A stretch of DNA of 64,000 nt, taken from the NCBI GenBank assembly GCA_009360885.1, contig SPEL01000002.1, positions 310,001-374,000 of the forward strand, in the 5' to 3' direction. This stretch comes from Sphingobium sp. GTDB taxonomy: Bacteria; Pseudomonadota; Alphaproteobacteria; Sphingomonadales; Sphingomonadaceae. Both the position numbers and the translations under genes were made by a program. Under the pieces are notes generated by a model. It saw nothing but the letters and a program-made list of their open reading frames with translations. It searched no databases and was not told the origin of the DNA. Every line of letters begins with the position of its first letter. Within the stretch, counting starts at the first letter, position 1. Positions 1 through 9,270 of the stretch are shown here, one piece after another.

Positions 1-1278
1 GTCTGATTGCAGGCGGAGGATAAGATCTTCGTAAACTTCGGTATTGCCGCGATAGCCGCGAATTTGCGCCAGCCCGGTAATGCCCGGCTTAATGCAATGT
101 CGTGCCCAGTAACGCTGGTCCACTTCCCAGTACAGCGCATCCGCCGCCTTGGCACCAGCCGCATGGGGACGCGGGCCAACAATGCTCATATCCCCTAGCA
201 ACACATTGAAAAGCTGTGGTAATTCATCAAGGCTGGTACGGCGGATAAACGCCCCCACACGCGTAACGCGGGGGTCATCCCGCTGGGTCAGCTTATCCGC
301 CTGAAAATCCGACATATCCGTCCGCATGGACCGGAATTTGAAAATGCGAAAAGGCCGCGCATCACGCCCCAGCCTGCTCTGACGAAAGAAAACCGGACCG
401 GGGCTGGAGAGTTTCACCGCAATCGCTGTACCGATCAACACCGGCGACAGGAAAATAATCGCAGCACCCGATACGACGACATCAAATATCCGCTTGATGA
501 TGCGGTCACGAAAATCCAGCGGCCCACCGGCAACAATCACCGTCGGCTGATGCTGGAATGTGCCGCCACGTGCCGGCGCAAAACGCGCCAGTTCCGGCAC
601 CAATATCTCCCCGCGCGCGGAGAGGGATTTGAGCGCAATGCTCCAATATTCCATGCGGTCTACCGGGCAGGACACCACGACATGTTCCGCACCGCCCACG
701 GCAAGGGCCAGCTTTGCGGCCATTTCCGCATCCTGCCGCGCCGGGTCCAGCCCAATTGCACGCGCATCCAGCACCGTTACCCTAGCGGGCAAAGGCGGGA
801 TCGGCACGCCATCCGCGATAAACAGCTCCATCACCGGCATATCGCCCAGCATCCGGCGGGACAGCCCCGTCACCACCACCCGCGTCGCAATCAGCCCCAG
901 AACCGAAAGGCTACTGCCGACAACAAAGGTAAGGCGCGATAATTGCTGGCCCGATTTGGCGAAGAACACCAGCACCAGCGCCACCAGCACAGCCTGCGCC
1001 AGCGCCATAATCGCATGGGCGCTGCTGCTGCTCACCCGGCCTAACATACGGATGCCATAGGCACCGCTATTAATCGCCAACAAGGCATAAATCGGTGCCA
1101 ATATGGTGAACATCGCTATGCCATGCGGCTTGCCCGGCTCCCCCCATGGAGACCCCAGCACCAACCAGTTAGCGAGAATGAAGCAGGCCAGCATCGCCCA
1201 CATATCCAGCACAAGGCCCAGCATATAGAGGCGCAGCCGCGCGCTTTCCTTGCTAACCGGAGGGGACGAAGAAGTCAT
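1..1278 (-). CDS. Polyprenyl glycosylphosphotransferase (exopolysaccharide/capsule initiating sugar transferase), C-terminus cut by window edge
   Basis: The reading frame is open for 426 codons from an ATG at 1278 to the left edge, so the stop lies outside. The N-terminal third has several hydrophobic membrane segments (starting near residues 18, 55 and 90). It is followed by a CoA-binding-like middle domain and then the bacterial sugar transferase domain from about residue 255. That domain shows [10 protein letters not shown], the [13 protein letters not shown] loop, [29 protein letters not shown] and GPRPHA, the signature of WcaJ/ExoY/GumD-type enzymes. These transfer a sugar-1-phosphate to undecaprenyl phosphate at the inner membrane to start repeat-unit assembly. 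The gene faces away from the dioxygenase-like gene and, with kpsS, marks the edge of a capsule/EPS locus continuing to the left. The sugar specificity cannot be read. Confidence 0.93.
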   Translation of the reverse strand, partial: MTSSSPPVSKESARLRLYMLGLVLDMWAMLACFILANWLVLGSPWGEPGKPHGIAMFTILAPIYALLAINSGAYGIRMLGRVSSSSAHAIMALAQAVLVALVLVFFAKSGQQLSRLTFVVGSSLSVLGLIATRVVVTGLSRRMLGDMPVMELFIADGVPIPPLPARVTVLDARAIGLDPARQDAEMAAKLALAVGGAEHVVVSCPVDRMEYWSIALKSLSARGEILVPELARFAPARGGTFQHQPTVIVAGGPLDFRDRIIKRIFDVVVSGAAIIFLSPVLIGTAIAVKLSSPGPVFFRQSRLGRDARPFRIFKFRSMRTDMSDFQADKLTQRDDPRVTRVGAFIRRTSLDELPQLFNVLLGDMSIVGPRPHAAGAKAADALYWEVDQRYWARHCIKPGITGLAQIRGYRGNTEVYEDLILRLQSD

Positions 1279-1445
1279 TATTTCTGCTCTGCCCCGGCCA
1301 TATCCTGTATAGCCCCATAAAGGCTATCCCTATCGCCATGCAGAAAAGCTGATAAATTTTCGATCATAAACCCGGCATCATGAGTGTTCGCCATTACGGA
1401 CGCCCCCCCCTTTACACAAGCTTCTCTCCGTCTCAAATAGGGGCG

Positions 1446-2495
1446 ATGACAAACATCCCGAAACAGTCGCCCTTCCATTGGCTGGCTATGCCTCTATGGG
1501 CAATACAGTTGGTAACAGGGGCTAAATCCTTTCTGGACAATCCACTGATCGGGTCAAAAAAACTAAATGAACGCGGCCTGCACCGCTGGCGGATCAGAAC
1601 GACTCATGCATTGGCGGTAATGCGCCGGAGCCGTCTGGCCAGACATATCAGCGCCGAAGATCGCGCCCAATTTGCACAGCAAGGCTATGTGAAGGTGCCG
1701 GACTTTCTGCCCGCCGAACAGTTCGCCGCACTGCGCGATGCGGTACTTTCCCGCACTTCCCCCGCGCGGGAAATGGTACAGGGCGATACTATCACCCGCC
1801 GCATCGCCATAGACGCCGATATGCTGCGGGACATTCCCGCCCTGCGCAGCCTCATCCGCCAGCCGCGATGGGCCGGATTGATGCGCTATGTCGCCAGTTT
1901 CAACATCGAACCACTTTATTATATCCAGACCATCCTCACCCATCAGGAAGATGCGCCGGAAGACCCCCAAACCAGCCTGCATGAAGATACTTTCCACCCG
2001 ACGATGAAGGCGTGGTTCTTCCTTACAGACGTAGCGATTGAGGATGGCCCGCTCAATTATGTGCCGGGGTCCCATCGGCTGACGCCGGAACGATTACAAT
2101 GGGCCCATCACAAAGCCCTCTCGGCACCCGAAGGGCTGGATCGCCTCTCCGCACGCGGCTCCATGCGGATCACCCTCGAGGAATTGCCTGCCCTTGGCCT
2201 ACCGGAACCCGTGGCTTTTGCCGTTCCCGCCAATACGCTGGTCGTGGTGGATACATGCGGTTTCCATGCACGTGGCCGCGCCCATCGCCCGTCGATGCGG
2301 ATAGAGATATGGGCCTATAGCCGTCGCAACCCTTTCATCCCATGGCTCGGTCTGGATATATTGAGCCTGCCCGGCATAGCCGAGAGACGCATCCCAATAT
2401 TATGGGCGTTACGAGACAGGTTCAGGAAATGGATGGGACAGCCATGGAGAGAGGCGGGCATGATGAAGCCTGACCATGATGCGCTAACCCCCTGA
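1446..2495 (+). CDS. Phytanoyl-CoA dioxygenase (PhyH) family protein
   Basis: A 349-residue protein of the Fe(II)/2-oxoglutarate-dependent PhyH family. The core shows the metal-binding pair HED (in TSLHEDTFHPTMKAW) and a distal His in GFHARGRAHRP, with GPLNYVPGSHRL between them, which is the usual PhyH layout. I placed the start at 1446 because the protein then begins MTNIPKQSPFHWLAMP and a short AGGGG lies just upstream. An ATG at 1380 is in frame but has no ribosome site and would overlap the 5' region of the divergent sugar transferase. The first 25 residues are hydrophobic but do not form a clear signal peptide. Its place between a sugar transferase and kpsS suggests a role in modifying a surface polysaccharide or its lipid, but the substrate is unknown. 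Confidence 0.8.
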   Translation: MTNIPKQSPFHWLAMPLWAIQLVTGAKSFLDNPLIGSKKLNERGLHRWRIRTTHALAVMRRSRLARHISAEDRAQFAQQGYVKVPDFLPAEQFAALRDAVLSRTSPAREMVQGDTITRRIAIDADMLRDIPALRSLIRQPRWAGLMRYVASFNIEPLYYIQTILTHQEDAPEDPQTSLHEDTFHPTMKAWFFLTDVAIEDGPLNYVPGSHRLTPERLQWAHHKALSAPEGLDRLSARGSMRITLEELPALGLPEPVAFAVPANTLVVVDTCGFHARGRAHRPSMRIEIWAYSRRNPFIPWLGLDILSLPGIAERRIPILWALRDRFRKWMGQPWREAGMMKPDHDALTP

Positions 2496-2852
2496 TTCCT
2501 GCTCATACTGCGGATATGCAACAAGGAGAGTTTCCATCTCTCCCTTTCATAATTCAGCGTATTTTCGGTGCATTACATCAAACAAATTTGGGAATGCAGG
2601 TTGCAATTTCTTCATTATTGCATGATAATTACTGAATAATAATATTAATATGAAACAAAGGGATTAGGGCGGAATGATTATACAGATTCTGGTTGTATCT
2701 GTAGTAAGTCCATGCGCAGATACTAGATCCCTTTCAAAAAATGACACACAGACGGCTATTCATGTCCTATGAACGGCGGAACAACTGTGCCACAGGGGCG
2801 TCTTGCATTATTATGTTTTGCATATTGATAAGGGCAATTTAAGGCCAATTCC
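2496..2852. other. AT-rich intergenic region before kpsS
   Basis: This gap of 357 bases is clearly richer in A and T than the genes around it, especially from 2560 to 2680. No convincing reading frame or RNA gene is visible. It presumably carries the promoter of kpsS: TTGCAT at 2803 and the AT-rich stretch just before the gene are possible elements, but the spacing is not canonical. Confidence 0.4.
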
Positions 2853-4172
2853 ATGAATGCCCGCAGCATGTTCCCCCGCAGCTTTCTATTCCTGCAAGGT
2901 CCGCCCGGCCCATTTTTCTGGCTTCTGGCGCAGGAGCTGTCCGCCCGTGGCCATGACGTTCATCGGATCAATTTTAACGGCGGCGATAAGGTGGACTGGC
3001 CCGGCAAAGCCGTAAACTATCGCGGCCCCCAATCAGGCTGGAATCAATTTTTCGATCATTATGTCCGCGATCATGGCATCACCGACATCTTGCTATTCGG
3101 CGATTGCCGCCCCCTGCACCGCGCCGCACAAGGAATGGCCACGCTGCGCGGGGTTGCTATTCATGTGTTTGAGGAAGGATACATCCGTCCGCACTGGATG
3201 ACGATGGAGCCAGAGGGTGTTAACGGCAATTCCACCCTGCCGCGTGACCCACAATGGCTGGTGCGGCAGGCAGCGGGCCTTCCCCCATTACCCAAACCCA
3301 TCGCTATTCAGGCCAGCTTCGGTCGGCGTGTCAAGGATACTTTGCGGTATTACACGCATGACTGTCTGTCCCGCTGGCAATATCCTTTTTACACCTCGCA
3401 CCGTCCCGGCTCTCTCTTAATAGAAGGCGGCGGGTGGCTCTTCAAATTCGCGCGCCAGCGCCTACACCGGAAACACATAGAACAGGCCATAGCTCAGGTT
3501 GGCTCCGCCCCCTATTTCCTGTTCCCGCTACAGCTCAATTCCGATTATCAAATTCGCAGCCACTCCCCCTTCACTGGCATGTATGAGGCCGCGCTCTATG
3601 TAATAGAGAGCTTCGCCCATCACGCCCCCGGTAACACCATGCTGGTGGTGAAGGAGCATCCGCTGGATTGCAGCTATCGCAGTTGGTCCCGCTATATTCG
3701 CAAACATGCCCGCAGGCTGGGTATAGAAGATCGCGTTCTGCATATTGCAGGGGGCGGTCTCGATAAAATGGCCGAAGAAAGCCTTGGCATCGTAACGGTA
3801 AACAGCACATCGGGTACATTGGGGCTGGCCGTTGGCACCCCCGTATTCGTACTGGGTCAGGCCGTTTATGATATAGCAGGCATCACCCATCAGGGTAAGC
3901 TGGATGAATTCTGGACCGCCCCTACTCCTCCCGATAAAACTCTCTACGACGCTTTTTGTCGGGTGTTACATGCGCGCTGCCTGATCTCAGGCGGCATTGC
4001 CAGCCAATCTGCCATTGCCATATTGGTAGAATCTGCCCTGAAACGCTTGCTGAACAACCCGGCCCTCATCTCCAGAAAAGAGAATAAAAGCCGGGTCGTT
4101 ATTCATCATCCAGCGATCAATCAGCCAGCCAGTTCTGCGGCTTCAACCAGCTTCTCTTCCACCGGTGCCTGA
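2853..4172 (+). CDS. kpsS: KpsS-type capsule polysaccharide biosynthesis protein
   Basis: A 439-residue protein of the capsule polysaccharide biosynthesis family (KpsS/LipB/HyaE-like). It begins after a short leader with [16 protein letters not shown], then has [21 protein letters not shown] and [20 protein letters not shown], all hallmarks of KpsS. KpsS is a cytosolic Kdo transferase that builds the lipid-linked Kdo primer on which group 2 capsules are assembled. KEHP (near residue 268) and the nearby HIAGGG and [12 protein letters not shown] segments are the typical nucleotide-sugar side of the C-terminal half. The last 52 bases overlap the 3' end of ahpF on the other strand. The overlapping tail (from about residue 420, rich in Ser and Ala) is probably non-conserved and may reflect loss of an earlier stop. 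It implies a capsule exported by an ABC-dependent pathway. Confidence 0.9.
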   Translation: MNARSMFPRSFLFLQGPPGPFFWLLAQELSARGHDVHRINFNGGDKVDWPGKAVNYRGPQSGWNQFFDHYVRDHGITDILLFGDCRPLHRAAQGMATLRGVAIHVFEEGYIRPHWMTMEPEGVNGNSTLPRDPQWLVRQAAGLPPLPKPIAIQASFGRRVKDTLRYYTHDCLSRWQYPFYTSHRPGSLLIEGGGWLFKFARQRLHRKHIEQAIAQVGSAPYFLFPLQLNSDYQIRSHSPFTGMYEAALYVIESFAHHAPGNTMLVVKEHPLDCSYRSWSRYIRKHARRLGIEDRVLHIAGGGLDKMAEESLGIVTVNSTSGTLGLAVGTPVFVLGQAVYDIAGITHQGKLDEFWTAPTPPDKTLYDAFCRVLHARCLISGGIASQSAIAILVESALKRLLNNPALISRKENKSRVVIHHPAINQPASSAASTSFSSTGA

Positions 4173-5719
4173 CGGATCAGATAATCGAAGGCCGACAGCG
4201 CTGCTTTCGCACCATCGCCCATGGCGATAACGATCTGCTTATAGGGCACGGTCGTGGCATCCCCCGCCGCAAACACGCCGGGGAGTGAGGTCGCGCCGCG
4301 CGCATCGACCTCAATCTCTCCGCGATCGGAAAGGGCAATGCCACCCTTCAGCCATTCTGTATTCGGCACTAGACCGATTTGCACAAATATGCCTTCTAGC
4401 GTGAGGTCATGCTCCGACCCGCTAACACGATCCTGATAGCGTAGGCCCGTCACCTTCTCGCCATTGCCCAGCACCTTGGTGGTGAGCGCAGATGTGATGA
4501 TGTCCACATTGGCAAGGCTGCGCAGCTTCGTCTGCAGCACAGCATCAGCCCGCAGTTCTTCACCAAATTCGATCAACGTCACATGGGCGACCACACCGGC
4601 CAGATCAATCGCCGCTTCAACGCCGCTATTGCCGCCGCCGATCACTGCAACCTTCTTGCCCTTGAAGAGAGGACCGTCGCAGTGCGGGCAATAAGCCACG
4701 CCCTTGTTGCGATATTCATCTTCACCCGGAACACCCATTTGCCGCCAGCGCGCACCGGTAGAGAGGATCACGGTTTTCGCCTTCAGGCTTGCACCATTTT
4801 CCAGCTCAACCCGAATGAGTCCGCCGGGCGTTTCCGCCGGGACCAGCTTCTTCGCCATCTGAAGGTTCATGATATCAACATCATATTCCTTCACATGCGT
4901 TTCCAGCGCACCCGCCAGCTTTGGCCCTTCGGTATAAGGAACGGAGATGAGATTCTCGATCGCCATCGTATCCAGCACCTGACCGCCGAACCGTCCAGCC
5001 GCTACGCCAGTGCGAATACCCTTACGAGCCGCATAAATGGCTGATGCCGCACCAGCAGGACCACCGCCGACAACCAGAACATCAAAAGGCTCTTTAGCCT
5101 CCATCTTCTCTGCGGCCTTTGCCGATGCATTCACATCCAGCTTAGCAACGATCTCTTCCATATCCATCCGGCCAGAGGCAAAAACCTCTCCGTTCAGATA
5201 GACAGTCGGCACCGCCATCACCTTGCGGTTTTCGACTTCCTCACGGAACACGCCGCCATCAATGGACACATTCTTAATGCGTGGATTGAGGACGCTCATC
5301 AGGTTCAGCGCCTGCACCACATCCGGGCAGTTCTGGCAGGTTAGTGAGAAATAGGTCTCAAACTGATAATCACCGTCCAGCCCCTTGACCTGTTCAATCA
5401 CTTCAGCGGCCGCCTTGGACGGATGTCCACCGACCTGCAACAAAGCCAGAACCAGAGAGGTAAATTCATGCCCCATCGGTATGCCCGCGAAGGTCACACC
5501 AATATCGGTGCCCACGCGGCGGATCAGGAAAGAAGGCCTACGCGCATCATTTCCGGCTGGGTCATAGCTGACCTTGTCCGAGAGAGAGGCGACCTCCTCC
5601 AGCAATTCGGCCAGTTCCGTCGATTTGGCGCCATCATCAAGCGAGGCGACCAGTTCGATCGGCTGAGTAATATTCGTCAGATAGCCCTTGAGCTGATCTT
5701 TAAGAGCGGAATCGAGCAT
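4121..5719 (-). CDS. ahpF: Alkyl hydroperoxide reductase subunit F
   Basis: AhpF (532 residues, close to the usual length near 520) is the NADH- and FAD-dependent flavoprotein that reduces AhpC. The N-terminal tandem thioredoxin-fold domain holds the CQNCPD redox pair near residue 129. The FAD domain starts at [19 protein letters not shown], the redox-active CPHCDG motif is near residue 350, and the NAD site [15 protein letters not shown] follows. The start at 5719 is fixed by a perfect AGGAGG a few bases upstream; the open frame continues further 5' but without support. It lies 155 bases downstream of ahpC on the same strand, with a strong hairpin between the two. Its 3' end overlaps the 3' end of kpsS. 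Confidence 0.96.
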   Translation of the reverse strand: MLDSALKDQLKGYLTNITQPIELVASLDDGAKSTELAELLEEVASLSDKVSYDPAGNDARRPSFLIRRVGTDIGVTFAGIPMGHEFTSLVLALLQVGGHPSKAAAEVIEQVKGLDGDYQFETYFSLTCQNCPDVVQALNLMSVLNPRIKNVSIDGGVFREEVENRKVMAVPTVYLNGEVFASGRMDMEEIVAKLDVNASAKAAEKMEAKEPFDVLVVGGGPAGAASAIYAARKGIRTGVAAGRFGGQVLDTMAIENLISVPYTEGPKLAGALETHVKEYDVDIMNLQMAKKLVPAETPGGLIRVELENGASLKAKTVILSTGARWRQMGVPGEDEYRNKGVAYCPHCDGPLFKGKKVAVIGGGNSGVEAAIDLAGVVAHVTLIEFGEELRADAVLQTKLRSLANVDIITSALTTKVLGNGEKVTGLRYQDRVSGSEHDLTLEGIFVQIGLVPNTEWLKGGIALSDRGEIEVDARGATSLPGVFAAGDATTVPYKQIVIAMGDGAKAALSAFDYLIRQAPVEEKLVEAAELAG

Positions 5720-5832
5720 GATTGCCTCCTGCGTATCCAATAGGAGAGAGTGCAACGAACCACCGATCATCCCCACAGCATCAGGATGTCCGTTGCAGGC
5801 CACAGGCCAGTCAGGGCCGGGCGATTAATCAA

Positions 5833-5860
5833 GGTGGGCGGCAGTAGAGAGCCGCCCACC
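5833..5860 (-). terminator. Intercistronic hairpin between ahpC and ahpF
   Basis: Perfect 10-bp stem, GGTGGGCGGC at 5833-5842 and its complement at 5851-5860, with an 8-base loop. It sits between the ahpC stop and the ahpF start. There is no T run after it, so it may act as a partial terminator or a 3' stabiliser that sets more AhpC than AhpF. Confidence 0.6.
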
Positions 5861-5874
5861 CGATAGTTCGGAAA

Positions 5875-6441
5875 TCAGATCTTGCCGACGAGGTCGAGCG
5901 AAGGAGCAAGCGTCTTTTCGCCTTCTTCCCACTTGGCCGGGCATACTTCACCGGGGTGCGAAGCCACATATTGTGCGGCCTTCACCTTGCGCAGCAGTTC
6001 CGAAGCGTTACGGCCAACGCCTTCGCTGGTGATTTCCATAACCTGAATGACGCCCTGCGGATCAACCACGAAGGTGCCGCGGTCAGCCAGGCCAACGCCC
6101 GGACGCATCACGTCAAAACTGTTGGTGATGGAACCCGAAGGATCGCCGATCATCGTGAACTTGATCTTGCCAATGGCTGGCGAAGTGTCATGCCATGCCT
6201 TGTGGCTGAAGTGCGTGTCGGTGGAAACCGAGTAAATTTCGACGCCCAGCTTCTGGAATTCACCATATTGGTCAGCCAGATCTTCCAGTTCGGTCGGGCA
6301 AACGAAGGTGAAGTCAGCCGGATAGAAGAAGAAAATCGACCAGCCTGCCGCCTTAACGTCGGCATCAGTGACGGTGACGAACTTGCCGTCCTTATAGGCC
6401 TGCGCTGTGAAAGGTTTAATTTCGGTGTTGATAACAGCCAT
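5875..6441 (-). CDS. ahpC: Peroxiredoxin, alkyl hydroperoxide reductase subunit C
   Basis: AhpC (188 residues) is the typical 2-Cys peroxiredoxin that reduces H2O2, organic hydroperoxides and peroxynitrite. The peroxidatic cysteine lies in [13 protein letters not shown] (near residue 49) and the resolving cysteine in [13 protein letters not shown] (near residue 168). The full-length match, including the [18 protein letters not shown] segment, makes this a secure call. GGAG lies about 8 bases before the ATG. ahpF follows on the same strand. The upstream region (6442-6600) is AT-rich and would be where a peroxide regulator such as OxyR acts, but I could not define a clear operator. Confidence 0.97.
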   Translation of the reverse strand: MAVINTEIKPFTAQAYKDGKFVTVTDADVKAAGWSIFFFYPADFTFVCPTELEDLADQYGEFQKLGVEIYSVSTDTHFSHKAWHDTSPAIGKIKFTMIGDPSGSITNSFDVMRPGVGLADRGTFVVDPQGVIQVMEITSEGVGRNASELLRKVKAAQYVASHPGEVCPAKWEEGEKTLAPSLDLVGKI

Positions 6442-6682
6442 TTTGCACTCCGTAACTGGCTTGGTGGAAATTGATGAGTATCTGGTAGCAAGATTGGTTT
6501 CTATCGTAAAATTACTTTTTTGAGCGATATAGATTGAAAAAAACGATTATTCGTCAAAATGACAATCTGAGCCGATAAACAGAGTTCCCCCCTTCTCTCT
6601 GTTGCCGGACGTTCAGATGACCGTGCTAATATTAGCACCATATTCCATCTGTTTGATGACAGGGATCAAGAAAGGACACGTC

Positions 6683-7006
6683 ATGACCCAAACATCTGTG
6701 AAACGCACCATAGCTGCGGCAATCGCCTTTTCTCTACTGGTTCCGGCGGCAGTTGTTGCCATGCCCGGCTCTGCCGAAGCACGGTCAAAGCGCAACCATG
6801 AATATAAAGAATGGCGCGGACGCGACGGACGCACTTATTGCCGCAAATCAGATGGCACAACCGGCCTCGTCGTTGGCGCAGCTGGCGGCGCGTTGCTGGG
6901 CCGCACCATCGACACACGCGGAGACCGCACCTTAGGCACGGTCGCCGGGGCGGTAGCTGGCGGCCTTATCGGTAAAAAGATCGATTCCGGGAAAAAATGC
7001 CGCTGA
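6683..7006 (+). CDS. Glycine-zipper 2TM domain protein (small surface/envelope protein)
   Basis: A 107-residue exported protein. Residues 1-35 form a signal peptide (VKRTIAAAIAFSLLVPAAVV followed by an AxA-type site), and the C-terminal half is a glycine zipper: GLVVGAAGGALLGRTID, then GTVAGAVAGGLIGKKID, ending in KKCR. Such domains insert in or lie against membranes, as in the Rickettsia 17-kDa antigen and SlyB relatives. There is no lipobox cysteine after the signal. The start at 6683 was chosen for the AAAGGA ahead of it; longer in-frame starts upstream lack ribosome sites. It stands alone between ahpC and a tRNA gene. Confidence 0.8.
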   Translation: MTQTSVKRTIAAAIAFSLLVPAAVVAMPGSAEARSKRNHEYKEWRGRDGRTYCRKSDGTTGLVVGAAGGALLGRTIDTRGDRTLGTVAGAVAGGLIGKKIDSGKKCR

Positions 7007-7030
7007 ATATCGGCTGAAATAACGCAATTC

Positions 7031-7055
7031 TGCCCCGGAGAAATACTTCGGGGCA
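7031..7055 (+). terminator. Hairpin after the glycine-zipper gene
   Basis: Stem TGCCCCG at 7031-7037 pairs with CGGGGCA at 7049-7055, 24 bases after the stop codon. An AT-rich run follows, but it begins with A rather than T, so termination strength is uncertain. Confidence 0.5.
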
Positions 7056-7133
7056 AAAATTTCGCATAGACACTTCCCTGATACGCGATTTTTGCTGGAC
7101 CTTGCCGCCACCTTGCGGCATGGGGGCCCCAGG

Positions 7134-7209
<76 letters not shown>

Positions 7210-7292
7210 TTTTTCAATGACTTAGATAAGAATTTAAGAACACCGCTCTCCGGCGGGGTCCCAACGGGGCACCAGATTAGTGACACTAAAGA

Positions 7293-7559
7293 TCAGCCCA
7301 GCTGATTCCGCACCACGCCGCTGATAATCATTGCTTTAGCTTCAGACCGAGGCCCGATAGGCAGTTCATAAACAGCCATTGCACCTCTGGCTTTATAAAC
7401 GCTCAGAGCAAAACTCACTAACAGCCCTTCACGTTCATCAATCATAATTTCAATAGCATGGTTATCATGAGGGGGAGGATCAATTGGCAGGATCGGCTTG
7501 CCGTCATTCAGGCTCCGCAGCAGGCTGGATTTGGATGACTTATACTGGCTGACAGGCAA
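7293..7559 (-). CDS. Hypothetical protein (88 residues)
   Basis: I do not recognise this protein. The frame runs from an ATG at 7559 to a TGA at 7293, and its composition looks protein-like, with an Ile/Pro-rich N-terminal part (KPILPIDPPPHDNHAIEIM) and a hydrophobic core (GLLVSFALSVYKARGAMAVY). No ribosome site is visible at the first ATG; an inner ATG at 7445 is possible. It has no signal peptide. It lies between tRNA-Thr and a transposase remnant, so it may be a leftover of the same acquired segment. Confidence 0.4.
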   Translation of the reverse strand: MPVSQYKSSKSSLLRSLNDGKPILPIDPPPHDNHAIEIMIDEREGLLVSFALSVYKARGAMAVYELPIGPRSEAKAMIISGVVRNQLG

Positions 7560-7610
7560 TCAAATGGCGTGCCTTGAGCCCCATTTCCTTATGAACAATG
7601 CTAACTCCGG

Positions 7611-7967
7611 GTGGATGATCGACGCGTTTTGAGAGGGATCATCTTTGCCAACTGCACTGCGTTGAGAGAATATAGCCCGACAAAGCAATGGCTGCTGGTC
7701 AACCGAAGATATGATACAGACCGGCTCCGCAACGTCTTACAGGAAAAGAGGCTTACTCCCCTCTCCCGCGCTAGAAATCGCGGACCAGAGCCGTCCAATA
7801 CAGCAAACATCGCCTTAAAAGCCACAACCGCACATAAAGCCATGTTCGACCGATACAAAATTGGCACCGTGTCGCCGCCCGCCATGGTCAATGTCCAGCA
7901 GCTTCTTCTCCGCTATTACCCTCGCCGCAACCATTGGGATCAGATCAGCGCACCCTGTGCTAATTTC
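7611..7967 (+). pseudogene. Remnant of an IS5-type (DDE) transposase, C-terminal part
   Basis: The frame starting at 7611 reads KQWLLVNRRYDTDRLRNVLQ, which matches the LLGDRGYDADWFRxAL block of IS5-family transposases, here with the catalytic GDRGYD changed to VNRRYD. It continues as EKRLTPLSRARNRG, the counterpart of KGIxPCIPxRRNR. Near 7845 the homology moves to another frame, where NWHRVAARHGQCP resembles DWRRVATRYDRCP. The C-terminal end of the family is still readable to about 7965. The element is therefore both frameshifted and mutated at its active site. No intact terminal inverted repeats were found. Its last bases overlap the 3' end of the S41 protease gene on the opposite strand. 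Confidence 0.65.
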
Positions 7968-9270
7968 TAATAATCTCTAACATTGTTTCCAATGCATCCA
8001 TCCCTGAATGATTGAAATGGTCCGGTACAACATAATATTCATGTGCATGGCGACCACGAGCATCCGTGAAATATGCTGGGTCCCAAGTGACCACAACACC
8101 TGTATTAGGAAGATCAAGGAAAAAAAGGGAGCCCTGCCCTCTTGATTTTGAATAATTCCCCCGTGATTGCTCACCGATTATGCATGCAATACCCGCTTGT
8201 TTTGCCAATATTGCAAAAACTTCTGAAGCTGAGCCTGTGCCTTCATCTATCAATATCCAAATTTTCCCCTGAAAAGGGCTTCTTCGCGTGGTAGGAGAAA
8301 AAGTCATCCAGTGATTATAGGCTCCGGTGCCCAAAATATTTGCATCAGCAGAATCCAGATCAGGCAGCATTCCTTTATCAATCATCTCATCAATATGCAT
8401 GCGAGGATATTTTTGATCCGAATAAAAAGTGTCGGTGCAACTCCTGACATGCTCTCCCGCAGCATCATTCGGGAAAAAAACGAAGCCGGTTAATTCCACA
8501 GGATCGCTAATATGGGGCCCAACCAGCATTCTCTCTACGAAAGGTGTATATCCGCCCGGATTGCCCCTGACATCAAAGACAAGATGTTCATAATCGGCAA
8601 TACTATTATAAAAATCGAAAATCCGATCTTCCAGATCATCGTAAAAATCCGGGTCCTCCAGCATGTTCGGGCCCATCATATCTATGCTTAATCTGCCGAC
8701 TTTTCCTTCCAACGGAATATCGGTGACCACCACCGGCAATTTACCTTGAGAAGTTTTCTGGCTTAAAATCGGCTTGTTCAGTTCAGCCTGCTTTATAATT
8801 TCATCTTTATAGCCATCAAATTTGTCAAACCCCATATAGAAAATGACGACAGCAGGCTTGTTCAATATTGCATGGATATAGCTATGGTAAATACTCATCC
8901 CATCTTTTGATGTACGAAGGAAAAATTCGAGGTAAAAATCTTTTGTCAGGGCACCGACGTTACTCTGCATTGAGTACCATGATCGACTCCCTGCTCTTTG
9001 AATTTCAGGCGTGAATATATATTCATTCAGGAGATCATAAAATTCATGTATTTCATAAACCATCTTCTCATTGCATATTTTTAATTTAAGCTTTTCTGCC
9101 TGATCTCTCAAATTAATACCAAATTTTCTGCGAGCATGATTGATCTGAGGAAAGCTCTTTTCCATCTCCTGCATAAGATAGTGCAGATCCTGCAGGAATT
9201 TTTCATTCCCTTCGGCGCGAGCTTTCATTGGAGCCCCCCAATGCCTCTCAGCCACCGCATCACCGTTCAT
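7960..9270 (-). CDS. S41-family (C-terminal processing type) peptidase without signal peptide
   Basis: A 436-residue protein with the S41 serine protease core. The strand before the active site has FDVRGNPGGYTPFVERM (near residue 245), and the nucleophile Ser is in DEGTGSASEVFAILAKQAG (near residue 345). GEQSRGN follows, as in tail-specific proteases. There is no signal peptide and no recognisable PDZ domain; the N-terminal 150 residues are Lys/Glu-rich and predicted helical. The protein therefore appears cytosolic, which is unusual for the family. The ATG overlaps the stop of the preceding PLP-enzyme gene as ATGA, so the two are translationally coupled. It is the last gene of the six-gene operon. 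Its codons are visibly more AT-rich than those of the upstream operon genes, suggesting separate acquisition. Confidence 0.85.
   Translation of the reverse strand: MNGDAVAERHWGAPMKARAEGNEKFLQDLHYLMQEMEKSFPQINHARRKFGINLRDQAEKLKLKICNEKMVYEIHEFYDLLNEYIFTPEIQRAGSRSWYSMQSNVGALTKDFYLEFFLRTSKDGMSIYHSYIHAILNKPAVVIFYMGFDKFDGYKDEIIKQAELNKPILSQKTSQGKLPVVVTDIPLEGKVGRLSIDMMGPNMLEDPDFYDDLEDRIFDFYNSIADYEHLVFDVRGNPGGYTPFVERMLVGPHISDPVELTGFVFFPNDAAGEHVRSCTDTFYSDQKYPRMHIDEMIDKGMLPDLDSADANILGTGAYNHWMTFSPTTRRSPFQGKIWILIDEGTGSASEVFAILAKQAGIACIIGEQSRGNYSKSRGQGSLFFLDLPNTGVVVTWDPAYFTDARGRHAHEYYVVPDHFNHSGMDALETMLEIIRN

Noticed and set aside
550-1060. Plus-strand frames inside the sugar transferase gene
   Set aside because: They are shadows of a certain minus-strand gene that is open to the window edge.
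6442-6600. OxyR operator in front of ahpC
   Set aside because: The region is AT-rich with partial ATAG-like motifs, but no set of four half-sites with the right spacing could be seen.
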